Source: Listeria aquatica FSL S10-1188
Lineage (GTDB): Bacteria > Bacillota > Bacilli > Lactobacillales > Listeriaceae
Reading direction: 5' to 3'
Length of the DNA stretch: 64,000 nucleotides
NCBI RefSeq assembly: GCF_000525795.1
Contig: NZ_AOCG01000006.1
Span: 1 to 64,000 of the forward strand
Part shown: in pieces, positions 9,340 through 19,629 of the stretch
Layout of the letters: each line of letters begins with the position of its first letter
Position numbering within the stretch: position 1 is the first letter of the stretch
Position numbers and translations under genes: made by a program
Notes under the pieces: generated by a model
Told to the model about the DNA's origin: nothing
The model's input: only the letters and a program-made list of their open reading frames with translations
Database searches by the model: none

Positions 9340-10956
9340 TTACGCCTCCATTAGTAATAATTCTGGGTCGTTCAGTAAACGTTTGATATTGTTCATCGCT
9401 TTTTGAGCTGTTGCACCGTCAACAACACGGTGGTCAAAGCTTAGAGAAAGTGCTAAGACTGGTGCTGCTACAATTTCGCCATCTTGAACAATCGCTTTTT
9501 CAGCAATACGTCCTACTCCTAAGATCGCCACTTCTGGATAGTTGATAACTGGTGTGAACCATTGTCCACCGGCAGAACCAATGTTCGAAATCGTTGCTGA
9601 ACCATGTTTCATTTCATCAGCAGTAAGTTTTCCGTCGCGTGCTTTTCCAGCTAATTCGTTGATTTCATCAGAAATAGTGAACACTGATTTCATGTCTGCA
9701 TGTTTTACAACCGGTACATATAAACCGTGATCCGTATCAGCTGCAATTCCGATGTTGTAATAATGTTTATAGATCAATTCTTCAGTTGCATCATCCATCG
9801 TTGTATTAAGCACTGGGAACTCTTTCAAAGTTGCTACAAGCGCTTTTACAATATATGGCAAGAAAGTAAGTTTAATGCCTTTTTCAAGCGCCACTTCTTT
9901 GAAACGTTTTCTGTGCGCCATAAGGGCTGAAACTTCAATTTCATCCATTAACGTAACGTGCGGTGCTGTATGTTTCGAATTTGTCATTGCTTTTGCAATC
10001 GCACGACGAGTCGGTGTAAGTTTTTCACGTGTTTCTGGGAATTCCTCACCTGCAGCAGGAACTGGTTTTTTCGCTGCTTGTGGAGTTGCTTCTGCTTTTG
10101 TTGGTTCACTTGCAGAAGTGGCCGCTTGTGCCGGTTGTTCTCCGTTTAGATAAGCATCTACGTCCGCTTTTAAGATACGGTTATTTTTACCAGAACCCGC
10201 AACTTCGCGAATATTTACGCCTTTTTCACGTGCATATTTGCGAACAGATGGCATTGCAATCACAAGTCCATTTGGATCTTTTTGAACGGACGGAACACCG
10301 TTTCCACCAGTAGCTGGAGTAGCCGCAATATTTGCAACTTCGGGTGCCGCCGCTTTTTCTTCTGCAGCTGCAGGGGCCGCACTACTACTTTCAGCACCTT
10401 CAAAGTCCCCTAGAAAAGTGACAAGAACTTGTCCAACAGTCGCGACTGTTCCTTCGTCAACTAAAATATCTTTAACCGTTCCATCAACTGGAGATGTGAT
10501 TTCTTCAACCGATTTATCGTTTTGCACTTCAAAAATGGCTTGATCTTCTTCAACTTGATCGCCAGGTTTTACAAACCATTTAACGATTTCGCCTTCATGA
10601 ATCCCTTCACCGATATCTGGAAGTTTAAATTCAAAGATTCCTTTACCGCCACCACTAGCAGCTTCTGTTTTTGCTTCGGCAGGTGCTGCTTGTTCTTCAG
10701 CGTCATTCTCGTGACCTTCTACTCCATCAAAAGTGACAAGAACTTGTCCAACAGTCGCGACTTCTCCTTCAGCTACTTTAATTTCTTTAATCGTACCTGA
10801 AACAGGCGAAGTGATTTCTTCGACCGATTTATCATTTTGCACTTCGAATAAAGACTCGTCTTCTTCGATTTTATCGCCCGGTTTTACAAACCATTTAACG
10901 ATTTCGCCTTCGTGGATACCTTCACCAATATCCGGTAATTTAAATGAATATGCCAT
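9340..10956 (-). CDS. pdhC: Dihydrolipoamide acetyltransferase, E2 of pyruvate dehydrogenase
   Basis: The 538-residue protein is the core of the pyruvate dehydrogenase complex. It carries two very similar lipoyl domains (residues about 1-80 and 108-185), each with the lipoylation site NDKSVEE, separated by an Ala/Glu-rich hinge. An E3-binding domain follows ([18 protein letters not shown], near 235-270), and then the acyltransferase domain with the active-site DHRVVDG near 510. The two lipoyl domains are recent-looking duplicates at protein level. A ribosome binding site (AGGAGG) precedes the ATG. The gap to pdhB is 78 bases and holds a hairpin. Confidence 0.96.
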   Translation of the reverse strand: MAYSFKLPDIGEGIHEGEIVKWFVKPGDKIEEDESLFEVQNDKSVEEITSPVSGTIKEIKVAEGEVATVGQVLVTFDGVEGHENDAEEQAAPAEAKTEAASGGGKGIFEFKLPDIGEGIHEGEIVKWFVKPGDQVEEDQAIFEVQNDKSVEEITSPVDGTVKDILVDEGTVATVGQVLVTFLGDFEGAESSSAAPAAAEEKAAAPEVANIAATPATGGNGVPSVQKDPNGLVIAMPSVRKYAREKGVNIREVAGSGKNNRILKADVDAYLNGEQPAQAATSASEPTKAEATPQAAKKPVPAAGEEFPETREKLTPTRRAIAKAMTNSKHTAPHVTLMDEIEVSALMAHRKRFKEVALEKGIKLTFLPYIVKALVATLKEFPVLNTTMDDATEELIYKHYYNIGIAADTDHGLYVPVVKHADMKSVFTISDEINELAGKARDGKLTADEMKHGSATISNIGSAGGQWFTPVINYPEVAILGVGRIAEKAIVQDGEIVAAPVLALSLSFDHRVVDGATAQKAMNNIKRLLNDPELLLMEA

Positions 10957-10993
10957 TCTAATTAAGCCTCCTGTTTTAGTCGTTTATCCAAAA

Positions 10994-11022
10994 GTCAAAA
11001 GGCTTTAAAAAAGCCTTTTGAC
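10994..11022 (-). promoter_or_regulatory. Intercistronic hairpin between pdhB and pdhC
   Basis: GTCAAAAGGC (10994-11003) pairs perfectly with GCCTTTTGAC (11013-11022). On the minus strand it is followed by only TTTT, so it is a weak terminator, attenuator or processing site, and could set E2/E3 levels relative to E1. Confidence 0.55.
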
Positions 11023-11034
11023 CAATTCTTTCAA

Positions 11035-12012
11035 TTAAAATGCTAGAACTTCTTTCACTCGTTCAATGATATCGTTATGGTTTGGAAGCCAAACAGTTTC
11101 TGCTTGCGAGAACGGGAAAATGCTATCAGGAGCATTTACACGCATAACAGGTGCTTCAAGAGAAAGAATAGCGCGATCATTGATTTCAGCAATCACATTA
11201 GCAGCCACTCCACCTTGTTTTTGAGCTTCTTGAACCATGACCACACGATTTGTTTTCTTAACAGAAGCAATAATGGTATCTGTATCTAATGGGCTAATTG
11301 TACGAAGATCAATCACTTCAGCAGAAATCCCTTCTTTTTCAAGTGCTTCAGCTGCTTTGATCGATTCTTGAACCATTGCACCGTAAGAAATAATCGTCAC
11401 ATCTGTTCCCTCACGGCGAACAGCAGCTTTTCCGATTTCAACTGTGTATTCACCTTCTGGAACTTCTTCACGGAAAGAACGATAAAGTTTCATGTGTTCA
11501 AGGAACACGACTGGATCGTTGTCACGAATTGCCGAAATGAGTAATCCTTTTGCATCGTAAGGAGTTGATGGGATGATCACTTTAAGACCAGGTGATTGCG
11601 CCATCAAACCTTCTAAATTGTCAGCGTGAAGTTCAGGCGTATGAACACCACCACCAAATGGTGCACGAATTGTAATCGGTGCATTTCGAGTTCCACCAGT
11701 ACGGTAGCGAAGACGAGCCATTTGACCAGCTACGGAATCCATTACTTCAAAAACGAAGCCAAAGAACTGAATTTCAGGTACAGGACGGAAGCCTTCAAGA
11801 GCAAGACCAATTGCTAAACCGCCAATTCCTGATTCAGCAAGCGGTGTATCAAAAACACGATCTTCACCGAATTCATCTTGCAACCCTTCAGTTGCACGGA
11901 ATACCCCACCGTTTTTACCTACGTCCTCTCCAAAAACCAAGACGTTTTCATCGTTTTTAAGTTCAACTGCAAGCGCATCTGTAATCGCTTGAATCATTGT
12001 TTTTTGCGCCAT
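11035..12012 (-). CDS. pdhB: Pyruvate dehydrogenase E1 component, beta subunit
   Basis: The 325-residue protein is the beta chain of the thiamine diphosphate-dependent E1 alpha2-beta2 enzyme, which decarboxylates pyruvate and acetylates the lipoyl group. The sequence is full length, from [18 protein letters not shown] to the C-terminal transketolase-C domain, and includes the conserved [18 protein letters not shown] near residue 27 and the [15 protein letters not shown] loop near 115. It starts 2 bases after the pdhA stop, with AAGGAG within the end of pdhA. Confidence 0.96.
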   Translation of the reverse strand: MAQKTMIQAITDALAVELKNDENVLVFGEDVGKNGGVFRATEGLQDEFGEDRVFDTPLAESGIGGLAIGLALEGFRPVPEIQFFGFVFEVMDSVAGQMARLRYRTGGTRNAPITIRAPFGGGVHTPELHADNLEGLMAQSPGLKVIIPSTPYDAKGLLISAIRDNDPVVFLEHMKLYRSFREEVPEGEYTVEIGKAAVRREGTDVTIISYGAMVQESIKAAEALEKEGISAEVIDLRTISPLDTDTIIASVKKTNRVVMVQEAQKQGGVAANVIAEINDRAILSLEAPVMRVNAPDSIFPFSQAETVWLPNHNDIIERVKEVLAF

Positions 12013-12014
12013 GA

Positions 12015-13223
<1,209 letters not shown>

Positions 13224-13481
13224 TTATGCACTACAAAGATTGAGAATCCATAATAATATAGAAGAAATTTTCCTGATTGCATCCACTTTGCGGCTAAACC
13301 TGAGGAATCCTCCTTCTATCGCACTGATTTATCGGGCTACAGTTAATTATGAGTTGGGGTCTTTTCATATTGAATTGAATAGTGTTCATTCACAAACTGA
13401 GCAAACCTCTCTTTTCAAAAGAAAAAATTAACTGTTTTATTTTCCATTCCAAACCTTAGTAACACACTAACCTTCTCTTTT

Positions 13482-13510
13482 AATTTACACTAGTATTCAA
13501 TTGAAGTCAA
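13482..13510 (-). promoter_or_regulatory. Likely pdhA promoter
   Basis: On the minus strand TTGACT (13510-13505) is separated by 17 bases from TAAATT (13487-13482). The transcript would carry a leader of roughly 350 bases before pdhA. Confidence 0.5.
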
Positions 13511-13675
13511 TATAATGAATCCGCTTTTTTTATCGCTTACAATCGCTGTATCACTTAGATTATTCGTTTTTCATCTTCTGTACTAAAATCCTGACACACC
13601 AAATCCACCTGTTATATAATATTGAAATCCTCATGTTATTACACCCCTTTATGAAAAAATCAAAGGAAAATAATA

Positions 13676-13697
13676 TAGTTTGTGAAATCACAAACTA
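13676..13697. promoter_or_regulatory. 22-bp palindrome, possible operator
   Basis: TAGTTTGTGA-AA-TCACAAACTA is a perfect inverted repeat, 10-bp arms with a 2-bp centre, in the pdhA/def intergenic region. It has no T-run and so is not a terminator. It resembles Rex or CRP/FNR half sites (TTGTGA/TCACAA) but with a spacer of 2 instead of 6. Confidence 0.45.
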
Positions 13698-13868
13698 ATT
13701 AGATTTAATCAAAACAATGAAAACGAATATAAAAGTTTAAATCCTCCCAATCGTTCGGATTTAATCTAAAAAAAAAAAGAAACTGTTCCAGCGCAAAGCA
13801 ATTCATTCCTTTTTTTTTAAAACTTTTGTTACAATAGGAAGAGAACAAAAACAGGAGAGGCGAAAAAA

Positions 13869-14422
13869 ATGATTTTAATGAAAGATATTGTCCGGGAAGG
13901 TCATCCTGCACTTCGAGAAGTAGCTAAAGAAGTGACTTTTCCTTTAACGGAAGAAGAAAAACAATTAGGGCGAGACATGCTTACTTTTTTTAAAAAAACA
14001 GTCAAGACGAAGAGATTGCTGAAAAGTATGGTCTTCGTGGAGGCGTTGGCTTAGCTGCTCCCCAACTTGCTGTAACGAAACGAATCATTGCTGTTCATGT
14101 TCATGATGATAAAGAAAAACTTTATAGTTATGTCCTTTATAATCCTAAAATTAAAAGTTATTCTGTACAGGAAGCTTGCCTTGCTGGCGGAGAAGGTTGC
14201 TTATCGGTTGATCGAGAGGTGCCGGGTTATGTTGTTCGAAATGAACGCATCACAGTTGAAGCTTTTGATGAGGACGGAAACCCTATTAAGCTCCGGTTAC
14301 GAGAATACCCAGCGATTGTTGTTCAACACGAAATTGATCATTTGAATGGCATCATGTTTTACGATCACATCAACAAGAACAATCCTTCCTATCTGCCACC
14401 AGATGTCGATGTATTAGGTTAA
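13869..14422 (+). CDS. def: Peptide deformylase (frameshifted in this sequence)
   Basis: Peptide deformylase removes the N-formyl group from new proteins. All three metal-enzyme motifs are present once the frames are joined: [24 protein letters not shown] and [15 protein letters not shown], the last two holding the Cys and two His metal ligands. The product would be about 183 residues, the usual Gram-positive length. The frame changes within a T7-A7 tract (13985-13998) after RDMLTF; the homologous reading is [16 protein letters not shown]. The ATG at 13869 follows AGGAGAGG. The gene is essential or nearly so, which argues for a sequencing artefact. Confidence 0.9.
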
Positions 14423-14433
14423 CTTATCCACAG

Positions 14434-14469
14434 GATGCCCCTTTTAAAACGAAAGTGGGCATCTTTTTT
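14434..14469 (+). terminator. Terminator after def
   Basis: GATGCCC (14434-14440) pairs with GGGCATC (14457-14463), followed by six T. Confidence 0.8.
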
Positions 14470-14487
14470 GAGTAAAGGAGGATCAAA

Positions 14488-15489
14488 ATGGATCGCTACG
14501 ATCGCCAAATGCGTGTCCGTCAAATCGGCACGGATGGTCAAAAGAAAATTATGCAAACTACCCTTTTAATTGTCGGGGTTGGGGCGCTTGGAAGTTACGC
14601 GGCAGAACTTGCCACTCGAATGGGATTTAAAAAACTCATTTTGATTGACCGTGACTTCGTTGAGTGGAGTAATTTGCAGCGGCAAACGCTTTTTACAGAA
14701 CAAGATGTTCGCGATAAACTTCCAAAAGCTTATGCTGCTAAAAAGCATCTTGAAGCCATCAATCAACATGTTCAAATCGAGAGTGTGATTGACGATGCTA
14801 ATGCTGAAACCCTTTCTGAGTATGCTTCCGAAGTGGATGCAGTCCTCGATTGTACCGACAACTTTACAACGAGGCGCTTTTTAAATAGCTTTTGCCACAC
14901 ACATGATTTGCCGTGGATCTACACTTCTTGTGCAGGAACATACGCCAGTTTATTTCCAGTTCGAAGCCAAAACTCTGCTTGTCTAACTTGTTTAATTGGC
15001 GAAACACCGCAAACGAACGAAACGAGTTGTGAATTAGTTGGCGTTCATGCACCGCTTGTTCCAATTACTGCTGGATTTCAAGTCTCATTGCTCACTCGAC
15101 TACTTTTGGATGAGCACTTTGAATATAACGTTTTCTATCAACTAGATAATTGGACGATGACCTTTCAGCCACTAAAAGTTGCCAAAAGGTCGGATTGCCC
15201 TTCCTGCAGTTCAAAAGTCGCTCCTGAAATAAATTTTTCGGAAAAGCCAATCGCGCTTTGTGGGAAAGATACCGTTCAGTTTCGACTTCCTGATCGTAAG
15301 CGTGCTGAATTTATACAAATTATAAATCGACTTCAAGCCGAGAAAATCGAATTCAGTCAAAATCCATTTATCCTCACTTTCGAGTTTCTTGCTTATACGT
15401 TTTCTGTCTTTAAAAATGGTCGAGTGCTCATCCATGGAACGAGTGACTTGACTGATGCTAAAAAAGCTTACCACCATTTTTTTAATTGA
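14488..15489 (+). CDS. moeB: MoeB/ThiF-type adenylyltransferase
   Basis: The 333-residue E1-like enzyme adenylates the C-terminal glycine of a sulfur carrier (MoaD for molybdopterin, or ThiS). It has the nucleotide-binding GVGALGSYAAELATRMG near residue 30, RQTLFTEQDV near 70, the catalytic DCTDNFTTRRFLN near 130, and two zinc-binding pairs, CLTC near 170 and CPSC near 240. Next to moaB and moaA, molybdopterin synthesis is the likely pathway. The C-terminal 80 residues lack a clear rhodanese domain. A strong AAAGGAGG lies just before the ATG. Confidence 0.88.
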   Translation: MDRYDRQMRVRQIGTDGQKKIMQTTLLIVGVGALGSYAAELATRMGFKKLILIDRDFVEWSNLQRQTLFTEQDVRDKLPKAYAAKKHLEAINQHVQIESVIDDANAETLSEYASEVDAVLDCTDNFTTRRFLNSFCHTHDLPWIYTSCAGTYASLFPVRSQNSACLTCLIGETPQTNETSCELVGVHAPLVPITAGFQVSLLTRLLLDEHFEYNVFYQLDNWTMTFQPLKVAKRSDCPSCSSKVAPEINFSEKPIALCGKDTVQFRLPDRKRAEFIQIINRLQAEKIEFSQNPFILTFEFLAYTFSVFKNGRVLIHGTSDLTDAKKAYHHFFN

Positions 15490-15503
15490 GGAGGAGTTGT
15501 TTT

Positions 15504-15998
15504 TTGCACGATTCTAATGTTTTACAGGTAGACTGCGCGATACTCACAATCAGCGATACCCGAACACTTGAAACCGATGCTAGCGGAATGATGATTAAAG
15601 AATTACTGGAAGCAAGTGGGCATCCTGTTTTAGAGCGTGTCCTTGTCCCTGATGATGCTGATGAAATCCGCCTAGCTCTCAAGCGACTAGAAGAAAAACA
15701 AATTTCTTGCTTAATCTCAACGGGGGGAACAGGAATTTCGAAACGGGATGTAACTTTTGAAGCCCTATTCCAACAAATTGAGCAAGAGGTTCCTGGGTTT
15801 GGGGAGTTGTTTCGAATGATCAGCTATCAAGAAATCGGATCAAAGGCAATGGCATCTCGGGCTTTTGCCGGATTCACCAAACGGGATAGTTTATTCTTCG
15901 CTTTGCCAGGTTCAAAAAACGCTGTCCAAACAGGCATGCAAAATTTGATTTTACCTGAGCTACCTCATTTAATTGCCGAGCGAAGAAAACAACTATAA
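15504..15998 (+). CDS. moaB: Molybdopterin adenylyltransferase-like MoaB/MogA
   Basis: The 164-residue protein belongs to the MoaB/MogA family that adenylates molybdopterin before metal insertion. It shows CAILTISDTRTLETDASG near the N-terminus, STGGTGISKRDVTFEA near residue 75 and FALPGSKNAVQTGM near 135. The start is TTG at 15504, about 9 bases after GAGGAGG that overlaps the moeB stop; an earlier TTG at 15486 lies inside the ribosome binding site. It forms a two-gene unit with moeB and ends at a terminator. Confidence 0.88.
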   Translation: MHDSNVLQVDCAILTISDTRTLETDASGMMIKELLEASGHPVLERVLVPDDADEIRLALKRLEEKQISCLISTGGTGISKRDVTFEALFQQIEQEVPGFGELFRMISYQEIGSKAMASRAFAGFTKRDSLFFALPGSKNAVQTGMQNLILPELPHLIAERRKQL

Positions 15999-16034
15999 AA
16001 AACGCTTCAGAAAAATTTCTGAAGCGTTTTTTTT
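15997..16034. terminator. Bidirectional terminator between moaB and the SDR gene
   Basis: AAAAAACGCTTCAGAAA and TTTCTGAAGCGTTTTTT form a near-perfect stem with A and T tails on both strands. Confidence 0.85.
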
Positions 16035-16038
16035 AGGC

Positions 16039-16827
16039 TCAAACAATATTGGTTACGCCGCCATCCAAAACGAATTCAGCGCCCGTTGAAAAGGCAGAAT
16101 CATCAGAAGCCAAAAAGAGAACCATCTTCGCTACCTCTTCTGGTTTCCCCATCCGTCCAAGTGGATAACTCTTATCGAGTTCGCGTTTTGTTAAATTGAG
16201 TGTTTCAGAAGCGTAGTTAGCCATTTGTGTTGTGATGTATCCAGGATGAATCGAATTAATCCGGATCCCCTTTGCCGCATATTCTGCTGCTGCATCTTTC
16301 GTCATCAAACGAACGGCTCCTTTACTAGCTCCGTACATAAGATGTCCTGGGCTTCCCTTGAGGCCTGCAATGGACGAAGCATTAATCACGGAGCCTGAAC
16401 CTGTTTTTTCAATTTCTGGAAGAACGTGTTTTAATCCCAAAAAGACACCCGTGACATTAATTCCCATCATTCGGTTCCAGTCTTCCATTGTAATTTCTGG
16501 AATAGGCTTAATCACGTAGATGCCAGCATTATTAAATAGAATATCGATTCGTCCAAAAGTCTCTTTCGTTTTCTTGACAACTGTTTCCCAGTCAGCTTCT
16601 TGGCTTACATCTTGCTTAACAAAAAGGACTTCTTGGCTTACATCTTGCTTAACAAAAAGGACTTCTTGGCTTACCTTTTTTAGTTCGCTTAAAGCTTCTT
16701 CCCCAGCTGTTTGATTTACATCTGTGAAGACAACACGTGCCCCTTCTTTCAAAAAAAGTAATGCGGTTTGAAAACCTATTCCAGCCGCTCCCCCTGTAAT
16801 GATTGCAACTTTGTCTTGTAATTTCAT
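16039..16827 (-). CDS. Short-chain dehydrogenase/reductase with internal 33-bp tandem duplication
   Basis: The 262-residue classical SDR has the cofactor motif TGGAAGIGF near residue 12, DVNQ after beta-2 (NAD preference likely), NNAG near 97, and the catalytic Ser-Tyr-Lys set (INASSIAG, YGASKGAV). The substrate is unknown. Residues about 52-75 contain the 11-residue unit SQEVLFVKQDV twice in tandem, encoded by an exact 33-bp DNA repeat. This inserts an extra beta-strand-like segment between strand 3 and the following helix. The start follows GAAGGAGAG. A cre-like site lies just upstream. The gene interrupts the molybdenum cofactor cluster. Confidence 0.85.
   Translation of the reverse strand: MKLQDKVAIITGGAAGIGFQTALLFLKEGARVVFTDVNQTAGEEALSELKKVSQEVLFVKQDVSQEVLFVKQDVSQEADWETVVKKTKETFGRIDILFNNAGIYVIKPIPEITMEDWNRMMGINVTGVFLGLKHVLPEIEKTGSGSVINASSIAGLKGSPGHLMYGASKGAVRLMTKDAAAEYAAKGIRINSIHPGYITTQMANYASETLNLTKRELDKSYPLGRMGKPEEVAKMVLFLASDDSAFSTGAEFVLDGGVTNIV
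16596..16674. repeat. 33-bp tandem duplication inside the SDR gene
   Basis: The unit at 16596-16628 is repeated exactly at 16629-16661, and a partial third copy of 13 bases follows (16662-16674). It keeps the reading frame and duplicates 11 residues. Confidence 0.93.
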
Positions 16828-16851
16828 GAATTATCTCTCCTTCGTCATTTT

Positions 16852-16866
16852 TGAAAGCGCTTTACA
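16852..16866. promoter_or_regulatory. cre-like site upstream of the SDR gene
   Basis: TGAAAGCGCTTTACA has the AAGCGCTT core of a catabolite-responsive element but one extra base compared with the 14-base consensus. It lies 25 bases before the SDR start, so CcpA control is possible but unproven. Confidence 0.35.
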
Positions 16867-16929
16867 TTTTAAGTTTACGCCGCTCAAATAAGCTTGTCAA
16901 AGGATTGAGATCCACTATTTACTTCACCT

Positions 16930-16976
16930 AATATAAAGAGAGAAGCCTGTTCCCCCTAGAACAAGCTTCTCTCTTT
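16930..16976 (-). terminator. Terminator of the moeA-mobB-moaEDCA operon
   Basis: AAAGAGAGAAGC...TGTTC pairs with GAACA...GCTTCTCTCTTT, just past the moaA stop. Confidence 0.75.
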
Positions 16977-16981
16977 TGTTA

Positions 16982-17988
16982 TTAACCACCTATTTGACTC
17001 ATACGCCGCCAAGTCGGTTTATGTGAGGTGTTTTCATCTTGCAACTTTAGCGCCATTTCATGGTTCTCTGGTTTATTATCAATAGATTGTTTCACTAAAC
17101 GAATCAATTCTTCTGGATCATTTTGGATAAAGGGACGGATATTTAACTCCTCATCCCAGTAAAGACAAGCTTTGATGTATCCATCCGCTGTTAGTCTTAA
17201 ACGATTACAATTATCACAAAAATGCGAGCTTACAGGGTGAATCAAACCAAAGGAACCTTTAGCGCCTTTTAAGCGATAATTTTCAGATGGTCCATTGCCC
17301 GTTACGGTATCGATTGGCTCATATTCAAGACCTTGTTCCTTGCATTTTTCAAAAATCGTTTCAAGGGATAAATATTTTTCCTTCCAACTGTTTCCAGCAT
17401 GACCAATTGGCATGTATTCAATAAAACGAATATTGATTTCTTTATCCTTCGTAAAATCAAGAAAATCCAAAATTTCATCGTCATTTTGACCCTTTATTAA
17501 AACAACATTGAGTTTAATTGGGAAGAGTCCAACCTCTTCTGCTTTTTTCAGACCATCGATCACTTTTTGAAGCCTACCGCCACGAGTGATTTCACGGAAA
17601 CGATCTTCATGAAGTGAATCAAGACTAACATTAATTCGCGTCAATCCAGCTTCTTTTAAAGCCTCTGCTTTTTTTGGCTAAGTACATGGCGTTTGTCGTA
17701 ACAGCTATGTCTTCAATTTCTGGAATCGCAGAAATCCCCCGAATGATTTCTACAATATCCGTTCGAAGTAGCGGCTCACCACCAGTTATTCGCACTTTTT
17801 TTTATTCCAAATTGCACCATGATTTTCATAAAATCAATGATTTCATCTTTTTGGAGCACTTCTTCATGAGGCAAAAATTTCAGCCCTTCTTCTGGCATGC
17901 AATAGACGCACCGCAAGTTACAACGGTCTGTAACGGAAATTCGAATATAATCATGGACGCGTCCAAAACGGTCTGTTAACAATTCCAT
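16982..17988 (-). CDS. moaA: GTP 3',8-cyclase MoaA (two frameshifts in this sequence)
   Basis: MoaA is the radical-SAM enzyme that starts molybdopterin synthesis from GTP. The first cluster motif CNLRCVYC (CxxxCxxC) is near residue 24, the second cluster motif [18 protein letters not shown] is near 265, and the C-terminus ends in the required Gly-Gly. Two breaks split the gene: a T8 run at 17796-17803 (seven expected, giving [15 protein letters not shown]) and a T7 run at 17669-17675 (six expected, giving [15 protein letters not shown]). Joined length is about 335 residues, as expected. It is the last gene of the minus-strand operon. Confidence 0.93.
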
Positions 17989-18002
17989 TTTACAACCTCC
18001 TG

Positions 18003-18482
18003 CTATTTTGACGAATAATCGCCACTTTTTCCTCCAGATTTCTTGAGCAGACGTGCTTCTTTTAGTTCCATCCCCCGGTCCATTGCTTTACACATATCAT
18101 AAACCGTAAGCCCAGCTACAGTCGCTGCTGTGAGTGCCTCCATCTCCACACCTGTTTTTCCAACTGTGACAACCGTTGCCGTTATCTGGAGAGTATCTTT
18201 CCCATTGTCTTGAAACGACAAATCTGCTTTTGTCGTCATCAGTGGATGACACATCGGAATCAGTTCACTTGTTTTTTTGGCAGCCATAATTCCGGCTACT
18301 TGCGCAACAGCAAGGACATCACCTTTTTTAATTTGTCCAGCTTTGATGCGCGTAAGTGTTTCTTCTTGCATCCAAACTTTCACTTCTGCAACCGCAACGC
18401 GACGTGTTTCTTCTTTTTCCGTAACGTCAACCATCTGAGCGCGGTTTTCTGCATTAAAATGTGTCAGTTGATCCATTCCCAT
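18003..18482 (-). CDS. moaC: Cyclic pyranopterin monophosphate synthase MoaC
   Basis: The 159-residue MoaC acts after MoaA to form cyclic pyranopterin monophosphate. It shows [17 protein letters not shown] near the start, [17 protein letters not shown] near residue 75 (substrate-pocket Cys-His), [20 protein letters not shown] near 112, and the active-site KSGGKSG near the C-terminus. The ATG at 18482 follows GAGG; it lies 10 bases from the moaD stop. Confidence 0.94.
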   Translation of the reverse strand: MGMDQLTHFNAENRAQMVDVTEKEETRRVAVAEVKVWMQEETLTRIKAGQIKKGDVLAVAQVAGIMAAKKTSELIPMCHPLMTTKADLSFQDNGKDTLQITATVVTVGKTGVEMEALTAATVAGLTVYDMCKAMDRGMELKEARLLKKSGGKSGDYSSK

Positions 18483-18492
18483 TTTCACTTCC

Positions 18493-18732
18493 TCATCCGC
18501 CGCTTACAGGTGGAATCACGGCAATTTCTTCAATCGTCTCTGGAAGATGATCTTCATCCTGTTTAAATTCCATGTTAACAGCAAGCATACAATTCGGCAA
18601 ATCTAACGCAATTTCAGGAAATTCACTACTGATTAAATCACGTAAATCTCCGACGACTTTGCAGCCCACTGGGTTAATTTGGCTCTCTTCTCCCACCTTT
18701 AAAGCCAGATGAGCAAAAAACTTAATTTTCAT
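18493..18732 (-). CDS. moaD: Molybdopterin synthase sulfur carrier subunit MoaD
   Basis: The 79-residue ubiquitin-like carrier ends in the diagnostic Gly-Gly (VIPPVSGG), which is adenylated by MoeB and then thiocarboxylated. The start is the ATG of [16 protein letters not shown] at 18732, with GGGGAGG inside the end of moaE. It overlaps the moaE stop by 11 bases, implying translational coupling that would suit the MoaD2-MoaE2 complex. Confidence 0.9.
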   Translation of the reverse strand: MKIKFFAHLALKVGEESQINPVGCKVVGDLRDLISSEFPEIALDLPNCMLAVNMEFKQDEDHLPETIEEIAVIPPVSGG

Positions 18733-19144
18733 GATTGCTTGAACCTCCCCATCTGATTTTATCTGTGTCAAACTCTTCTTTCCAAATCGGCACTCTTTTT
18801 TTCAACTCTTCAATGATCATGCGGGAAGCTTCATAACTTTCCGCTCGGTGTGCCGTAGCAACTCCAATAAAAACCGCAATATCCGAAAGTTCTAGTTCTC
18901 CTAAACGATGTACGACAACAACGCTTGCATCATACTCTTTCTCTACAGCAGTCGCAAGTCGATCCATTTCTTTTAAGGCCATTTCTTTATAAGAAGTATA
19001 ACGGATTTTCTCGGTATGTATTTCACCAGTCCATTCGCGAATCGTTCCTGTAAATGTATTGATTGCTCCATATTTCGGATCAATTAGTTTGGCAAACAAC
19101 GGCTCAATCTCAATTTTTTCCTCTGTAAGCGCTACGTATTTCAT
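18722..19144 (-). CDS. moaE: Molybdopterin synthase catalytic subunit MoaE
   Basis: The 140-residue MoaE transfers sulfur from MoaD to the pterin. Conserved features are TFTGTIREWT near residue 31, YKEMALKEM near 52, VVHRLGELELSD near 77, and the catalytic-lysine region RVPIWKEEF near 116. It overlaps mobB by 4 bases (ATGA) and moaD by 11. Confidence 0.93.
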   Translation of the reverse strand: MKYVALTEEKIEIEPLFAKLIDPKYGAINTFTGTIREWTGEIHTEKIRYTSYKEMALKEMDRLATAVEKEYDASVVVVHRLGELELSDIAVFIGVATAHRAESYEASRMIIEELKKRVPIWKEEFDTDKIRWGGSSNHEN

Positions 19145-19629
19145 ATTAAAAACTCCTCTATCAGTGATTCAGCCAGTTGTTCACATTTTTCATCTTCTGC
19201 TATAAACTGGATGTGTTCGTTAGCAAGCGGGCAAAAGGAAGCAAAGGCAAGTACTTCGGTTAAACTTGTCTTAAGCTCCACATATTCCTCTAAACTCTTC
19301 ACAAACACAACCTTAGGAAACGAGGCATCTTTGAATCCCTCGATGACCACCAAATCGGTTTTTGGTAAGCGCTCTAAGGCTTGCTTTAAAGAAAGACTTA
19401 TATGGCTTAGAAGTGCAAACTGCCGGTTCGAAGTAAGTGCCACATGATCTGCTCCGTTTTCGCGAAAACTAAAACTATCCGTTCCTGGATGGTCCATATC
19501 AAAGTTATGCGCATCATGCTTTAAAGCAGCGACCGTAAAACCTTTCTCTTTCGCTTGTTGAATGAGTTGATTCATAAATGTCGTTTTCCCACTCTTTTTA
19601 TACCCTACAACTTGGAGGATAGCAGCCAT
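19141..19629 (-). CDS. mobB: Molybdopterin-guanine dinucleotide biosynthesis adaptor MobB
   Basis: The 162-residue GTP-binding protein has the P-loop GYKKSGKTT near residue 9, ALKHDAHNFDMDHPGTDSF near 35, and the Walker B-like LVVIEGFKD near 95. MobB helps MobA convert molybdopterin to the guanine dinucleotide form. It overlaps moeA by 25 bases and moaE by 4, so the block moeA-mobB-moaE-moaD is tightly coupled. Confidence 0.9.
   Translation of the reverse strand: MAAILQVVGYKKSGKTTFMNQLIQQAKEKGFTVAALKHDAHNFDMDHPGTDSFSFRENGADHVALTSNRQFALLSHISLSLKQALERLPKTDLVVIEGFKDASFPKVVFVKSLEEYVELKTSLTEVLAFASFCPLANEHIQFIAEDEKCEQLAESLIEEFLI

Noticed and set aside
9875-10313. Several overlapping plus-strand ORFs rich in Cys, Phe and Leu
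   Set aside because: They are antisense to the Ala/Lys-rich hinge of the E2 protein and have no start signals.
13676-13697. Palindrome read as a standard Rex or CRP/FNR box
   Set aside because: The half sites fit, but the spacing is 2 bases instead of the 6 typical of those sites, so it is reported only as an unexplained palindrome.
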